A DNA stretch of 43,184 bases from Bacteroidales bacterium (GTDB lineage Bacteria > Bacteroidota > Bacteroidia > Bacteroidales > UBA932), in contig JAEEOM010000070.1 of assembly GCA_016284265.1 (NCBI GenBank), positions 1 to 43,184 of the forward strand, given 5' to 3'. Below, piece after piece: positions 1 through 7,579 of this stretch. The position numbers and the translations under genes are program-made. Under the pieces are notes generated by a model. The model saw only the letters and a program-made list of their open reading frames with translations. It made no database searches and was not told where the DNA came from. The first letter of the stretch is position 1. Every line of letters begins with the position of its first letter.

Positions 1-576
1 GGCATTGTCCGGGAAGCTGACGGAATCTCCTGCCAGGTCGTTTACGACCAGAGCTGGGACCTGCCTGCCGTAACGGACTGGTCGATCTTCCCGGCCCAGA
101 CATCCGCTCTGTTGGAGTGGGAGTGCGACAAGACAGGCACCGGACAGTGGAATCTCCGCTGGGGAATCGTCAACGGCGTGGACGAGACGACGGTCGCGGT
201 GGGCAACAAGCACAGCTATCTGTTTGAAGGCCTGACGCCGGGTGAATCGTATTTCTGTGAACTCTACTATACGCGCTGGAACGTGACGGGCAAGGTGTAC
301 CGGATGGAATTCCGGGCCTTGAACCGTCTCAGTGATTACCCGCTCATCGGTGGCATGGACCGCAGCTGGAAAACCGGCGACCGGTTCCGCCTGTTCTTGC
401 TCAACCTGGCAGACGATTCGGTTTCCGTCAGTTGGCAGATCAACAGTGAATCCTGCGAAGGGGAACAGTATACCTTTGTCAAAGCGGGTTCCTACAAGAT
501 TGCGGCTACGATTACCTATTCTGACGGCTCGAAGGAGACCCTGACCAAAATCGTGGAGGTGAAAGATGGACAATAA
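1..576 (+). CDS. C-terminal part of a surface protein with PKD/Ig-like folds
   Basis: The frame is open from the first base of the window, so the true start lies upstream and only the last 191 residues are seen. The final ~50 residues (SVSWQINSE, then a GSYKIAATITYSDGS stretch ending in VEVKDG) look like a PKD-type beta-sandwich; the part before (GLTPGESYFCELYYTRW) resembles a fibronectin type III strand pattern. Such tandem folds are common in extracellular adhesive or glycan-binding proteins of Bacteroidota. The stop overlaps the next gene's start by 11 bases, so the two are probably co-translated. An internal TTG at 112 is not a convincing start. The overall function cannot be told from this fragment. 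Confidence 0.7.
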   Translation, partial: GIVREADGISCQVVYDQSWDLPAVTDWSIFPAQTSALLEWECDKTGTGQWNLRWGIVNGVDETTVAVGNKHSYLFEGLTPGESYFCELYYTRWNVTGKVYRMEFRALNRLSDYPLIGGMDRSWKTGDRFRLFLLNLADDSVSVSWQINSESCEGEQYTFVKAGSYKIAATITYSDGSKETLTKIVEVKDGQ

Positions 577-1042
577 GCACGCATTCGGTTTTGCACTGCG
601 CTTTGCACTGGCGCTGCTGGTCGTGGCAACGACCCTGGCGGTTTCCTGCCCGCAACCGACTCCGCCGGAACCGCCGGAGCCGGTGGTCGAGACCAAGTCG
701 GAAGAGCGTAAGCAACTGGAATCCGCCTTTGTGGAAGGGCTTTATTTGAAAGGAAGCTGCGCGCTTTCTTTCGACCAGGCCACCTTCCAGCGCGCTGCCA
801 ACCCTTTGCGGCGCAACTACCGCATCCAGAGCGATGATCAGTCCCGCTACCTGAACGTCTTTTACAGCGACGCCCTGCCGCAGCAGGTCGATGACGAAGT
901 GGAATGCGAGATTCACTACAAACTGGGGGCGGGGGAATCGACCACGCTGATCGTCAAATTGGTCGTCCTCAAAGCGACTGACGACTATCTCTGGCTGTGG
1001 AACGAGTTCCAGAAGGTCGGCATGATCGTCCAGCGTCTATGA
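566..1042 (+). CDS. Putative lipoprotein, unknown function
   Basis: A 158-residue protein with a hydrophobic N-terminus ending in a lipobox-like LAVSC (Cys28), followed by a proline-rich linker (PQPTPPEPPEP) and a compact domain of about 120 residues rich in charged and aromatic positions. Lipidation and export across the inner membrane are inferred from the lipobox. It overlaps the upstream PKD-like gene by 11 bases and its TGA overlaps the ATG of the next gene (ATGA), so all three probably share a transcript. I do not recognise the domain. Confidence 0.75.
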   Translation: MDNKHAFGFALRFALALLVVATTLAVSCPQPTPPEPPEPVVETKSEERKQLESAFVEGLYLKGSCALSFDQATFQRAANPLRRNYRIQSDDQSRYLNVFYSDALPQQVDDEVECEIHYKLGAGESTTLIVKLVVLKATDDYLWLWNEFQKVGMIVQRL

Positions 1043-1431
1043 GTGAGATTTACGACCCTTTGCGCCGGAAATGGGTGGCCCGCACGCCCGAAGAGGAAGT
1101 GCGACAGTCCGTCATCGCATGGCTGCGCGACGTGCGGCACGTACCGGCCGGCCTGATGGAAAGCGAACACGATTTCATGTACAACCGCCGGCATTACCGC
1201 GCCGATATCCTGGTCTTCAACCGGCAGCTTCAGCCGCATCTGCTGGTGGAATGCAAGGCGCCCGGCGTAAAACTCGACGCCGCCGTGGTGGATCAGGTGG
1301 TGCGCTACACGCGGGTGCTGGACGTCCGGTTCATTTTGGTGACCAACGGGGTGAATACGCACTTCCTGGAGCGCCGTGCCGACGGCTCTGGGTACGATTA
1401 TCTGGAAGAAATCCCGGAAGATTTAGGCTAG
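1039..1431 (+). CDS. HsdR N-terminal-like (PD-(D/E)XK) domain protein
   Basis: A 130-residue single-domain protein resembling the N-terminal nuclease domain of type I restriction HsdR subunits. The PD-(D/E)XK signature is visible as Asp56 in RADILVF and Glu71-Cys-Lys73 in LLVECKAP. It has no helicase part, and no hsdM or hsdS genes lie nearby, so it is not a working restriction system; its role is unknown. The ATG at 1039 is chosen because it overlaps the preceding stop (ATGA); the longer open frame from 997 has no support. It converges on holA, overlapping its 3' end by 9 bases. I recall this pairing from other Bacteroidota but cannot verify it here. Confidence 0.82.
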   Translation: MSEIYDPLRRKWVARTPEEEVRQSVIAWLRDVRHVPAGLMESEHDFMYNRRHYRADILVFNRQLQPHLLVECKAPGVKLDAAVVDQVVRYTRVLDVRFILVTNGVNTHFLERRADGSGYDYLEEIPEDLG

Positions 1432-2481
1432 CAGTTTGGCCGTCAGCTCTTTGAGGAGGTCTCCGTCGGAGGCTTCCCCGCGCGTGTTCGATTTGGAACG
1501 CTGGTCGTACTCTTTCAGGAGGCTGATGGCACGCATGGTCTTGCGCGCCGGATAGTTGCGCAGGGCGGCATCGTATTCGCCGGCAAAGTAAGGGTTGATG
1601 CCCAGCTGGGAGAGGATTTCGTTCCGGCTTTGTCCGGCCTGCAGCAGGGCATGGAAACGCAGCAGTCGGATGAAATGGCCGGTCAGGGCGGCCATCGTCA
1701 TCTGGATCGGGAACCGTTTCGGCGCCTCGCCAAAGAAATGGACGATCCGGAACGCTTTGGCCGCATCCTTCATCGAGAGGGCCTTGGTCAGCTCAAAGAC
1801 GGAATAGTCGCGGCTCATGCCCACGTTTTCTTCAATGTCCTGGGCGGTGATGCGGTTGCGTCCCTCGGGCAGGAGTTTGCAAAGTTTGTCGATGGCCAGG
1901 GTGATCTTCTGGAGGTCGGTGCCGGTCGCTTCGGCCAGCAGGGCCGAGGCGTCGGGTGCGATGCTCTTGCCGCATTCGCCGATGTAGCCGTCGATCCATC
2001 GGGCAATCTTGTAGTCGGGAATGGGATTGGATTCAAAAGCGACGCCGACTTTCTTGGCCTGCTTGTAGAACGTCGAGCGCTTGTCGATGTTGCGGCCGCT
2101 CTTGGTCGGGTCGTTGTTGGTTTTGTAGCAGACTACCAGTACCGTGGTGGGCATGATCCCTTCGAAATAGACGGCAATGTCCTCCACTTTCTTCATCATC
2201 TGCGCCTCCTTGACCACCACCAGCTGACGGGAGACCATCATCGGGAACTGCCGGGCAGTACTTACCACTTGGTTGGCCGTCACGTCCGCACCGAAATAGA
2301 CGATCTGGCCGAAATCCCGTTCTTCGGCCGGGACGACCTGCTCCATGAGCAGCCGGCACAGCTCGTCGATATAATAGTGCTCCTTGCCGAACAGGAGATA
2401 GAACGGCTTGATGTCGCCGCGCTGGATTTCGTCGCGCAGGGCCTTGTATTCCTGAACCGGATCTGTCGTCGTCTTGGCCAT
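1423..2481 (-). CDS. holA: DNA polymerase III subunit delta
   Basis: A 352-residue protein matching the delta subunit of the clamp loader, which opens the beta sliding clamp and works with delta' and tau/gamma. The N-terminal FYLLFGKEHYYIDEL segment (about residues 27-41) is the family's typical opening. The central AAA-like region lacks a proper P-loop, as expected for delta, and the C-terminal collar helices follow (KALSMKDAAKAFRIV, then the MAALTGHFIRLLRFH stretch). The length is normal. A -7 promoter element (CAAAGATA on the plus strand, 2489-2496) sits 7 bases before the ATG, so the leader is very short or absent. It is divergent from the CCA transferase gene. Confidence 0.93.
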   Translation of the reverse strand: MAKTTTDPVQEYKALRDEIQRGDIKPFYLLFGKEHYYIDELCRLLMEQVVPAEERDFGQIVYFGADVTANQVVSTARQFPMMVSRQLVVVKEAQMMKKVEDIAVYFEGIMPTTVLVVCYKTNNDPTKSGRNIDKRSTFYKQAKKVGVAFESNPIPDYKIARWIDGYIGECGKSIAPDASALLAEATGTDLQKITLAIDKLCKLLPEGRNRITAQDIEENVGMSRDYSVFELTKALSMKDAAKAFRIVHFFGEAPKRFPIQMTMAALTGHFIRLLRFHALLQAGQSRNEILSQLGINPYFAGEYDAALRNYPARKTMRAISLLKEYDQRSKSNTRGEASDGDLLKELTAKLLA

Positions 2482-2488
2482 AACGCTA

Positions 2489-2556
2489 CAAAGATAAGAA
2501 ATAAACGCATCTGTCGCTCCGCTCCGCTTACCGATAACAAGTCTTTTGTATCTTTG
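2489..2556. promoter_or_regulatory. Divergent promoters of holA and the CCA transferase gene
   Basis: Two matches to the Bacteroidota -7 element TAnnTTTG face away from each other. CAAAGATA at 2489-2496 reads TATCTTTG for holA, and TATCTTTG at 2549-2556 serves the gene at 2561. The last base of each element lies only 7 and 4 bases from the respective ATG, so both mRNAs would start at or almost at the start codon. Confidence 0.7.
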
Positions 2557-2560
2557 CAGT

Positions 2561-3955
2561 ATGTTTGCGCAGGCACTGAACGGGAAAGTCTTTGAGATCG
2601 TCGCTACGGCGGCGCGGGAACTGGGTGTGCGCGCCTTCGTGATCGGGGGCTACGTGCGCGATTACTTCCTGCAGCGCGAGAACAACGACATCGACATCGT
2701 GGTCGAGGGCAGCGGCATCGCCCTGGCCCAGGCGGTAGCGGAAAAACTGCACACCAAAGTAACAGTCTTCCGCAATTTCGGCACGGCGATGCTCCGTTAC
2801 CGCGACCTGGAAGTGGAGTTCGTGGGCGCGCGCCGCGAATCGTACCGCGCCAATTCCCGCAAGCCGATTGTCGAAGACGGCACGCTCGAAGAAGACCAGC
2901 AGCGCCGGGACTTCACCATCAACGCCATGGCGTTCAGCCTGCAGCGGGAAGACTATGGGTCGCTCGTCGATCCGTTCGGCGGCATCCGTGATCTCAACGA
3001 GGGGCTCATCCGTACCCCGCTCGATCCCGACACCACCTACAGCGACGATCCGCTCCGGATGTTGCGGGCCATTCGATTCGCCACGCAGCTGGGCTTTACC
3101 ATCGTGCCGGAATCCGTCGCTTCGATCCGCCGTAACAAGGAGCGTCTGGGAATTCTTTCCGCCGAACGCATCGCCGATGAACTGATGAAGATCATGCGGA
3201 CGCCGGCGCCCTCGGTCGGCATCCGGCTGCTCGACACCTGTGAACTGCTGCCGTATGTCCTGCCCGATGTCGCCCGCCTCAAAGGCGTGGAAACGGTGGA
3301 CGGCCGTGGGCACAAGGACAATTTCAAACATTCGCTGCAGGTGCTCGACAACGTGGCGGCCGTCAGCGACAACGTCTGGCTACGCTGGGCGGCACTGCTC
3401 CACGACATTGGCAAGGCCTCGACCAAGCACTGGGAGCCTGACACGGGTTGGACGTTCCGTGGACACGAGTATGTGGGCTCCAAGCAGGTCAAAGGGGTCT
3501 TCTCCCGGCTCAAAATGTCGCAGACCGACGATATGAAGTATGTCCAGAAGCTGGTACTCCTGCACATGCGGCCCATCGCACTGGTGACCGATGAGGTCAC
3601 GGACTCGGCAGTCCGCCGCCTGCTTTTCGATGCCGGTGACGACATCGACGACCTGATGATTCTCTGCAAGGCCGACATCACATCGGCCAACGAACAGAAA
3701 GTGGAGCGTTACAAGCAACAGTATGACCATGTGAAGCAGAAACTCGTCGAGGTCGAGGCCAAAGACGCCGTCCGCAATTTCAAGAATCCCATCACGGGCG
3801 AACTGATCATGGAGAAATACCATCTTCCGCCCTGCCGCGAGATCGGCGTCATCAAGGAAGCCGTCAAGGAAGCCATCCTCGACGGCATCATCCCCAACGA
3901 ATTCAATGCTGCCTATGCCCTCATGGAGCAGAAGGCCGCCGAACTCGGCCTTTGA
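2561..3955 (+). CDS. CCA tRNA nucleotidyltransferase with HD domain
   Basis: A 464-residue class II nucleotidyltransferase that adds or repairs the 3' CCA of tRNA. The head has the signature GGYVRD (29-34) and the metal-binding pair in DIDIVVEG (Asp43, Asp45), then RRDFTINAMAF. A C-terminal HD domain carries LLHDIGKASTKHW and HLLHMRP-like histidines (VLLHMRP), suggesting additional phosphohydrolase activity as in other bacterial HD-containing members. The ATG at 2561 is preferred; the upstream TTG at 2546 falls inside the promoter element at 2549-2556. A hairpin with a T-run follows the stop. Confidence 0.93.
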   Translation: MFAQALNGKVFEIVATAARELGVRAFVIGGYVRDYFLQRENNDIDIVVEGSGIALAQAVAEKLHTKVTVFRNFGTAMLRYRDLEVEFVGARRESYRANSRKPIVEDGTLEEDQQRRDFTINAMAFSLQREDYGSLVDPFGGIRDLNEGLIRTPLDPDTTYSDDPLRMLRAIRFATQLGFTIVPESVASIRRNKERLGILSAERIADELMKIMRTPAPSVGIRLLDTCELLPYVLPDVARLKGVETVDGRGHKDNFKHSLQVLDNVAAVSDNVWLRWAALLHDIGKASTKHWEPDTGWTFRGHEYVGSKQVKGVFSRLKMSQTDDMKYVQKLVLLHMRPIALVTDEVTDSAVRRLLFDAGDDIDDLMILCKADITSANEQKVERYKQQYDHVKQKLVEVEAKDAVRNFKNPITGELIMEKYHLPPCREIGVIKEAVKEAILDGIIPNEFNAAYALMEQKAAELGL

Positions 3956-3965
3956 CGTCCCTGTT

Positions 3966-3995
3966 ATGCCCGGCGTGACCGGGCATCTTGTTTTT
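3966..3995 (+). terminator. Rho-independent terminator after the CCA transferase gene
   Basis: ATGCCCGG (3966-3973) pairs with CCGGGCAT (3979-3986) around a 5-base loop and is followed by CTTGTTTTT. The same stem recurs at 5420-5440 and 33494-33514. Confidence 0.8.
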
Positions 3996-4010
3996 CCGAT
4001 TATATTTTAT

Positions 4011-4018
4011 TAGATTTG
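4011..4018 (+). promoter_or_regulatory. -7 promoter element of the OmpA-family gene
   Basis: TAGATTTG matches TAnnTTTG and lies 41 bases before the ATG at 4060. The ATG at 4027, only 8 bases past the element, opens the same frame but adds a polar stretch before the signal peptide. Confidence 0.6.
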
Positions 4019-4059
4019 CATAGTTTATGTACTACTATGCCAATCAACGTTTTACCGAT

Positions 4060-5376
4060 ATGAAAAAGATCGTATTACTGATGACCGCCCTCCTGCTGGT
4101 GTGCAGCGGGGCGTCCGCGCAAAACAACGTGCTCAACCGGCTGAAGAACCGGGCCAAGAACGCCGTGGAAAACAACATCGGCAACAAGATCGAAAAGGGC
4201 ATCAACAACGCTCTTGACGGCAAGTTGGGCAAGGATAAAAACAACCAGCAGCAGAATCAGCAGCAGGAACAGTATCAGAATCAGGAAGTGATGCAGGACG
4301 AAGTTGTGCAGCCGGCCGATGCCGGCAAACCGTCCAATAAGGCAAAAGCCAACTGGAACAATTACGACTTCGTGGCAGGCGATGAGATTATTTTTGAAGA
4401 CACGCAGGAGAACGAGCAGATCGGTGAGTTCCCTTCCATGTGGGATGTCTTTAATGGTTATGCCCAAATTACGGAACTGGACGGTGTAAAATGCATTGCC
4501 CTGGCCGATGACGGAGAGATTACGCCTTTGTTCAACGACAACAAGCCCTATCTGACGGACCAGTTTACCATCGAATACGATGTGTATGTGGTCTACGGGC
4601 CGGATTATGAGACGGCTTTCAATCCGCATAGCTGGAAAGTGGGCACTTATCTGGTCACGCTGAAGCCCAATGAAAAGATCCGGTCTTATTATGGCGGAGA
4701 CAGGACGTTTGAGTTTCAACACCAAGTCTCTTCAGAGGAACGTGTATTGAATGATGCCTATTTTAGCTACAGTTGGCCTCTTCCCAGCCTGGATGAAACC
4801 CGTAGTGGTGCTGCCACGCTGAACAATGTCGCCACCAACGCCTGGCATCACGTTGCCATCTCCTTCAACAAGCGTGCATACAAAGTCTATTTCGACGAAA
4901 ACCGTGTGGTGAATATTCCCAATGCGGCCAAGCCAGATTATTTCTGGATCAGCTGCAACCAGCACGAGCACGTGTTCTTCATCAAGAACGTCCGTATCGC
5001 CAAGGGTGCCGTTCCGCTCTATGACCGTCTGGCTTCCGACGGCAAAATCGTGACCTATGCCATTACGTTCGATACGGGCAAGGCGACCATCAAGCCGGAG
5101 TCCACGGGTGAAATCAACCGGATCACGAAGATCATGACGGACGATCCGTCCATTAAGTTCGAGATTCAGGGTCACTGCGACAACACCGGATCCGACAAGG
5201 TCAACGATCCGCTCAGCCAGAAACGCGCCGAAGCCATCGTGGCTGCCCTCGTGGCCAACGGCATCGAGGCTTCCCGCCTGACTGCCGTCGGCAAAGGAGC
5301 CCACGAACCCATCGCCGACAACAATACCGACGAAGGCCGCGCCAAGAACCGCCGCGTCGAATTCGTTAAAAAATAG
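4060..5376 (+). CDS. OmpA family protein
   Basis: A 438-residue exported protein. A Sec signal peptide (MKKIVLLMTALLLVCSGASA, cleavage before QNN) is followed by an Asn/Gln/Lys-rich low-complexity stretch, a middle beta-rich region of about 200 residues with a laminin-G-like look (AWHHVAISFNKRAYKVYFDE), and a C-terminal OmpA domain of about 110 residues. The OmpA domain has the peptidoglycan-binding pattern IQGHCDNTGSDKVNDPLSQKRA and GRAKNRRVEF. It probably anchors the outer membrane to peptidoglycan. The ATG at 4060 is preferred over 4027 because it starts directly at the signal peptide. Two strong hairpins follow the stop. Confidence 0.9.
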   Translation: MKKIVLLMTALLLVCSGASAQNNVLNRLKNRAKNAVENNIGNKIEKGINNALDGKLGKDKNNQQQNQQQEQYQNQEVMQDEVVQPADAGKPSNKAKANWNNYDFVAGDEIIFEDTQENEQIGEFPSMWDVFNGYAQITELDGVKCIALADDGEITPLFNDNKPYLTDQFTIEYDVYVVYGPDYETAFNPHSWKVGTYLVTLKPNEKIRSYYGGDRTFEFQHQVSSEERVLNDAYFSYSWPLPSLDETRSGAATLNNVATNAWHHVAISFNKRAYKVYFDENRVVNIPNAAKPDYFWISCNQHEHVFFIKNVRIAKGAVPLYDRLASDGKIVTYAITFDTGKATIKPESTGEINRITKIMTDDPSIKFEIQGHCDNTGSDKVNDPLSQKRAEAIVAALVANGIEASRLTAVGKGAHEPIADNNTDEGRAKNRRVEFVKK

Positions 5377-5405
5377 TAGATCGGCTGCACCATGCAGCCG
5401 ATCTA
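5377..5405 (+). terminator. Perfect 13-bp hairpin directly after the OmpA-family stop codon
   Basis: TAGATCGGCTGCA (5377-5389) is an exact reverse complement of 5393-5405 with a 3-base CCA loop. It starts at the base after the stop codon. There is no T-run, so it may be an mRNA 3'-end stabiliser rather than a terminator. Confidence 0.65.
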
Positions 5406-5419
5406 CGTGAATATCCGTC

Positions 5420-5447
5420 ATGCCCGGCTTGACCGGGCATCTTTTTT
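5420..5447. terminator. Terminator between the OmpA-family gene and manA
   Basis: ATGCCCGG (5420-5427) pairs with CCGGGCAT (5433-5440), followed by CTTTTTT. It sits between the convergent ends of the OmpA-family gene and manA (stop at 5446) and is a member of the recurring ATGCCCGG hairpin family. Confidence 0.8.
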
Positions 5448-6423
5448 ATTCCGGCTCCGGTCCGTCGTAGATGTCGTCTTTCGGGGGCTGGGGGAGATGG
5501 ACCTGCAGCAGGTGGGCTCCGCCGGGGGCAGGGGTCAATTGCACCGTGTCAAGAGAAGCGGGAATCAGCAACGTCTCGCCGGCCGTGACCGGGGAACACC
5601 CTTCCACCGAGAAGGAACCCTCCAGACAGATCAGGACGACGCAGCTATTGAAATCTTCCAGCCGGAGGCGGGCCGGCGCTGTGAGCCGGAGGCTGGTGAT
5701 CACGAAATGCGGGTCGCTGACGAGCACGCGAACGGCCTCGTCCTTTGCCGACAGCCCTTCCAAATGGCAGCTGCAGGCCGCCTCGTCATACTTCTTGTAA
5801 TTGATGCAGTCGAGCGCCTCATCGAGGTGGATGGCCCGGCGGGTGGAGGGATTGAATTCCCGTCCCCAGTCGTAAAGCCGGAACGTGAGGTCGGAAGATT
5901 CCTGGATTTCGGACATCTTCAACTTGCCACAAGCCGCATGGACAGTACCGGTCGGGATGAAGAAGCAGTCGCCGGGCTTGGGAACATAGGCATTGAGCAG
6001 TTCCTGCGCCCATCCCTCCTTGCAGGCCTTGTATAACGTGCTGGCATCACAATCTTCCTTGAATCCCATGTAGATGCGGGCGTCCGCATCGGCTTCCAGT
6101 ACATACCAGAACTCGGTTTTCCCGTAGTCGTCAAAGCGCTCGGCTGCGACCGTGTCGTCGGGATGGACCTGCACGGAGAGGCGGTCTTCCACGATGAGCC
6201 GCTTGATCAGCAGCGGAAAATAGAGGTTATGCCATTCGAAGATTTTGTCGCCGACCAGGTCGCCCATATAGGTTTCCAGAATGTCCGGCAGATCGTTGTC
6301 GGCCAGGAAGCCTTCGGCGACGACGGATGCTTCTTTGTCGAATCCGCAGAGATCCCAGGACTCGCCGCCCCAGGCCTTAGGCATCCACTGGGGCTTGAAC
6401 TTGAGGGGATACAGTTTTTTCAT
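5446..6423 (-). CDS. manA: Mannose-6-phosphate isomerase, type I cupin family
   Basis: A 325-residue zinc enzyme interconverting mannose-6-phosphate and fructose-6-phosphate, feeding GDP-sugar synthesis. The family motifs are SVQVHPDD (His87), GKTEFWYVLEA (Glu104), the GTVHA zinc-ligand loop (His162) and EIQESSDLTFRLYDWGR. The length is that of the short Bacillus-type enzymes. Its start overlaps the end of the upstream CPBP protease gene by 47 bases, so the pair is almost surely one transcript with coupled translation. It converges with the OmpA-family gene. Confidence 0.92.
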   Translation of the reverse strand: MKKLYPLKFKPQWMPKAWGGESWDLCGFDKEASVVAEGFLADNDLPDILETYMGDLVGDKIFEWHNLYFPLLIKRLIVEDRLSVQVHPDDTVAAERFDDYGKTEFWYVLEADADARIYMGFKEDCDASTLYKACKEGWAQELLNAYVPKPGDCFFIPTGTVHAACGKLKMSEIQESSDLTFRLYDWGREFNPSTRRAIHLDEALDCINYKKYDEAACSCHLEGLSAKDEAVRVLVSDPHFVITSLRLTAPARLRLEDFNSCVVLICLEGSFSVEGCSPVTAGETLLIPASLDTVQLTPAPGGAHLLQVHLPQPPKDDIYDGPEPE

Positions 6424-7201
6424 TTAAGATGACAAGGGTGATGGCCAGCAGCAAGGCTGAGGCTACATATACGATCCAGTAGGTATTGTCCGGCAGCACG
6501 TCCCGGAGCCCGGCGTCAATGGGGAGGTCGAGCCAGACGCGTGAAAGGACCGCCGAAATGGAGTTGTTGAGGCAATGCAGGAAGATGGTGGCCCACAGCG
6601 AGTGGGTGCGGTAATAGACCCAGCCCAGCAGCAGGCCGAAAACGAATGCCGGGATGGCTTGCCAGGGATTCATGTGCATCACGGCGAAGATCAGGGCCGA
6701 CCAGACAATGGCCTTCCAGGGCGCCTTTCCGCGGGCAAGCATGCCGCGCAGCATAATGCCGCGGCAGAGCAGTTCTTCGAGCAACGGCGCCAGGATGCAG
6801 GTCGAAACGATCATGTCCCACAAGGCGGAATCGATGAAGGCTTTCTCGAAGATGGCCTTGATGGAGTCGGGCATCGGGATGAGCGACGTGGTCGGATCGA
6901 TGACGACCGACAGGGAGATCAGGGCGGTGCCCGCCAACGCAAGGACGCCGAAAGCGCCCAATTTGCCGAAATGTGGCGCATCAATCCGGAGCGACGACTC
7001 GCCGCGCAGCTGGGCCTGCGCTCCCAACCACCAGCAGAAAGCCAGCGGGAACATCATCATAATCAGATAGGTAAGCGATTGCGGAACGGCGGGCGAGGCC
7101 ATTGTCAGTACACCGCCCACCAGGCTTCCGACGAAAACGAGGGCGACCATCAGCCACGATGCGCCCAAACCAGGCTTGCAATATTTGAATTGTTGAATCA
7201 T
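6377..7201 (-). CDS. CPBP family intramembrane glutamic protease
   Basis: A 274-residue multi-spanning membrane protein. The CPBP/Abi signature is complete: Glu142-Glu143 with Arg147 in LLEELLCRG, His176 in FAVMHMNP, and His209 in FLHCLNN. Members act as CAAX-type or related intramembrane proteases; the substrate here is unknown. About eight hydrophobic segments are visible. Its 3' end overlaps manA by 47 bases. The promoter element lies 4 bases before the ATG, within a palindrome shared with the divergent FtsB-like gene. Confidence 0.88.
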   Translation of the reverse strand: MIQQFKYCKPGLGASWLMVALVFVGSLVGGVLTMASPAVPQSLTYLIMMMFPLAFCWWLGAQAQLRGESSLRIDAPHFGKLGAFGVLALAGTALISLSVVIDPTTSLIPMPDSIKAIFEKAFIDSALWDMIVSTCILAPLLEELLCRGIMLRGMLARGKAPWKAIVWSALIFAVMHMNPWQAIPAFVFGLLLGWVYYRTHSLWATIFLHCLNNSISAVLSRVWLDLPIDAGLRDVLPDNTYWIVYVASALLLAITLVILNEKTVSPQVQAPVDA

Positions 7202-7205
7202 CCCT

Positions 7206-7226
7206 CAAAAATAATCATTATTTTTG
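7206..7226. promoter_or_regulatory. Palindromic divergent promoter (CPBP protease / FtsB-like gene)
   Basis: A perfect 21-bp palindrome made of CAAAAATAAT, a central C, and ATTATTTTTG. Each arm contains a TAnnTTTG element (TATTTTTG), one for the minus-strand gene at 7201 and one for the plus-strand gene at 7244, so the two -7 elements lie 5 bases apart, back to back. Confidence 0.7.
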
Positions 7227-7243
7227 TGAAAAGTTCTGCCACG

Positions 7244-7570
7244 ATGTCCATCTTCACCAAAATCGGGGAAAAATACCGGGAATGGAAACAGCATCCCGCC
7301 GGGAAAGTACTGCTCAACAAGTACTTCGTCGTGGGCTTCATTTTCCTGGTCTGGATCTGCTTCTTCGACACCAACAACGTGGGGCAGATGATCCGCTCCC
7401 GGGTCACGCTCAAGCGGCAGCAGCGGCAGATCGAATTTTACAAGCGGGAGATCTCCAAGATGGAGCGCAAACTCGAACAGCTCAAGTCAGAGCGCGATTC
7501 CTTGGAAAAATTCGCCCGGGAAGAATATTTCTATCACCAGGACGGCGAGGACGTCTATGTCATAGAGTAG
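7244..7570 (+). CDS. Septum formation initiator (FtsB/DivIC-like) protein
   Basis: A 108-residue bitopic protein with a short cytoplasmic N-terminus, one membrane span (VVGFIFLVWICFF, about residues 29-41) and a periplasmic coiled coil (RQQRQIEFYKREISKMERKL), ending in a FAREEYFYHQDGEDVYVIE tail. This is the standard layout of FtsB/DivIC family members, which bridge FtsL and FtsQ in the divisome. The ATG at 7244 is the first after the promoter; the open frame runs much further upstream through the CPBP gene but that part is antisense noise. It converges with the DPP III gene with 9 bases between stops. Confidence 0.88.
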   Translation: MSIFTKIGEKYREWKQHPAGKVLLNKYFVVGFIFLVWICFFDTNNVGQMIRSRVTLKRQQRQIEFYKREISKMERKLEQLKSERDSLEKFAREEYFYHQDGEDVYVIE

Positions 7571-7579
7571 AGTAGGGAA

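Noticed and set aside
1039-2481. Type I restriction system
   Set aside because: Only an HsdR N-terminal-like domain is present; no helicase part, no hsdM and no hsdS nearby.
5392-6036. Plus-strand open frames across the manA and CPBP genes
   Set aside because: They are antisense shadows of GC-rich coding sequence with no start signal, and the minus-strand genes show complete family motifs.
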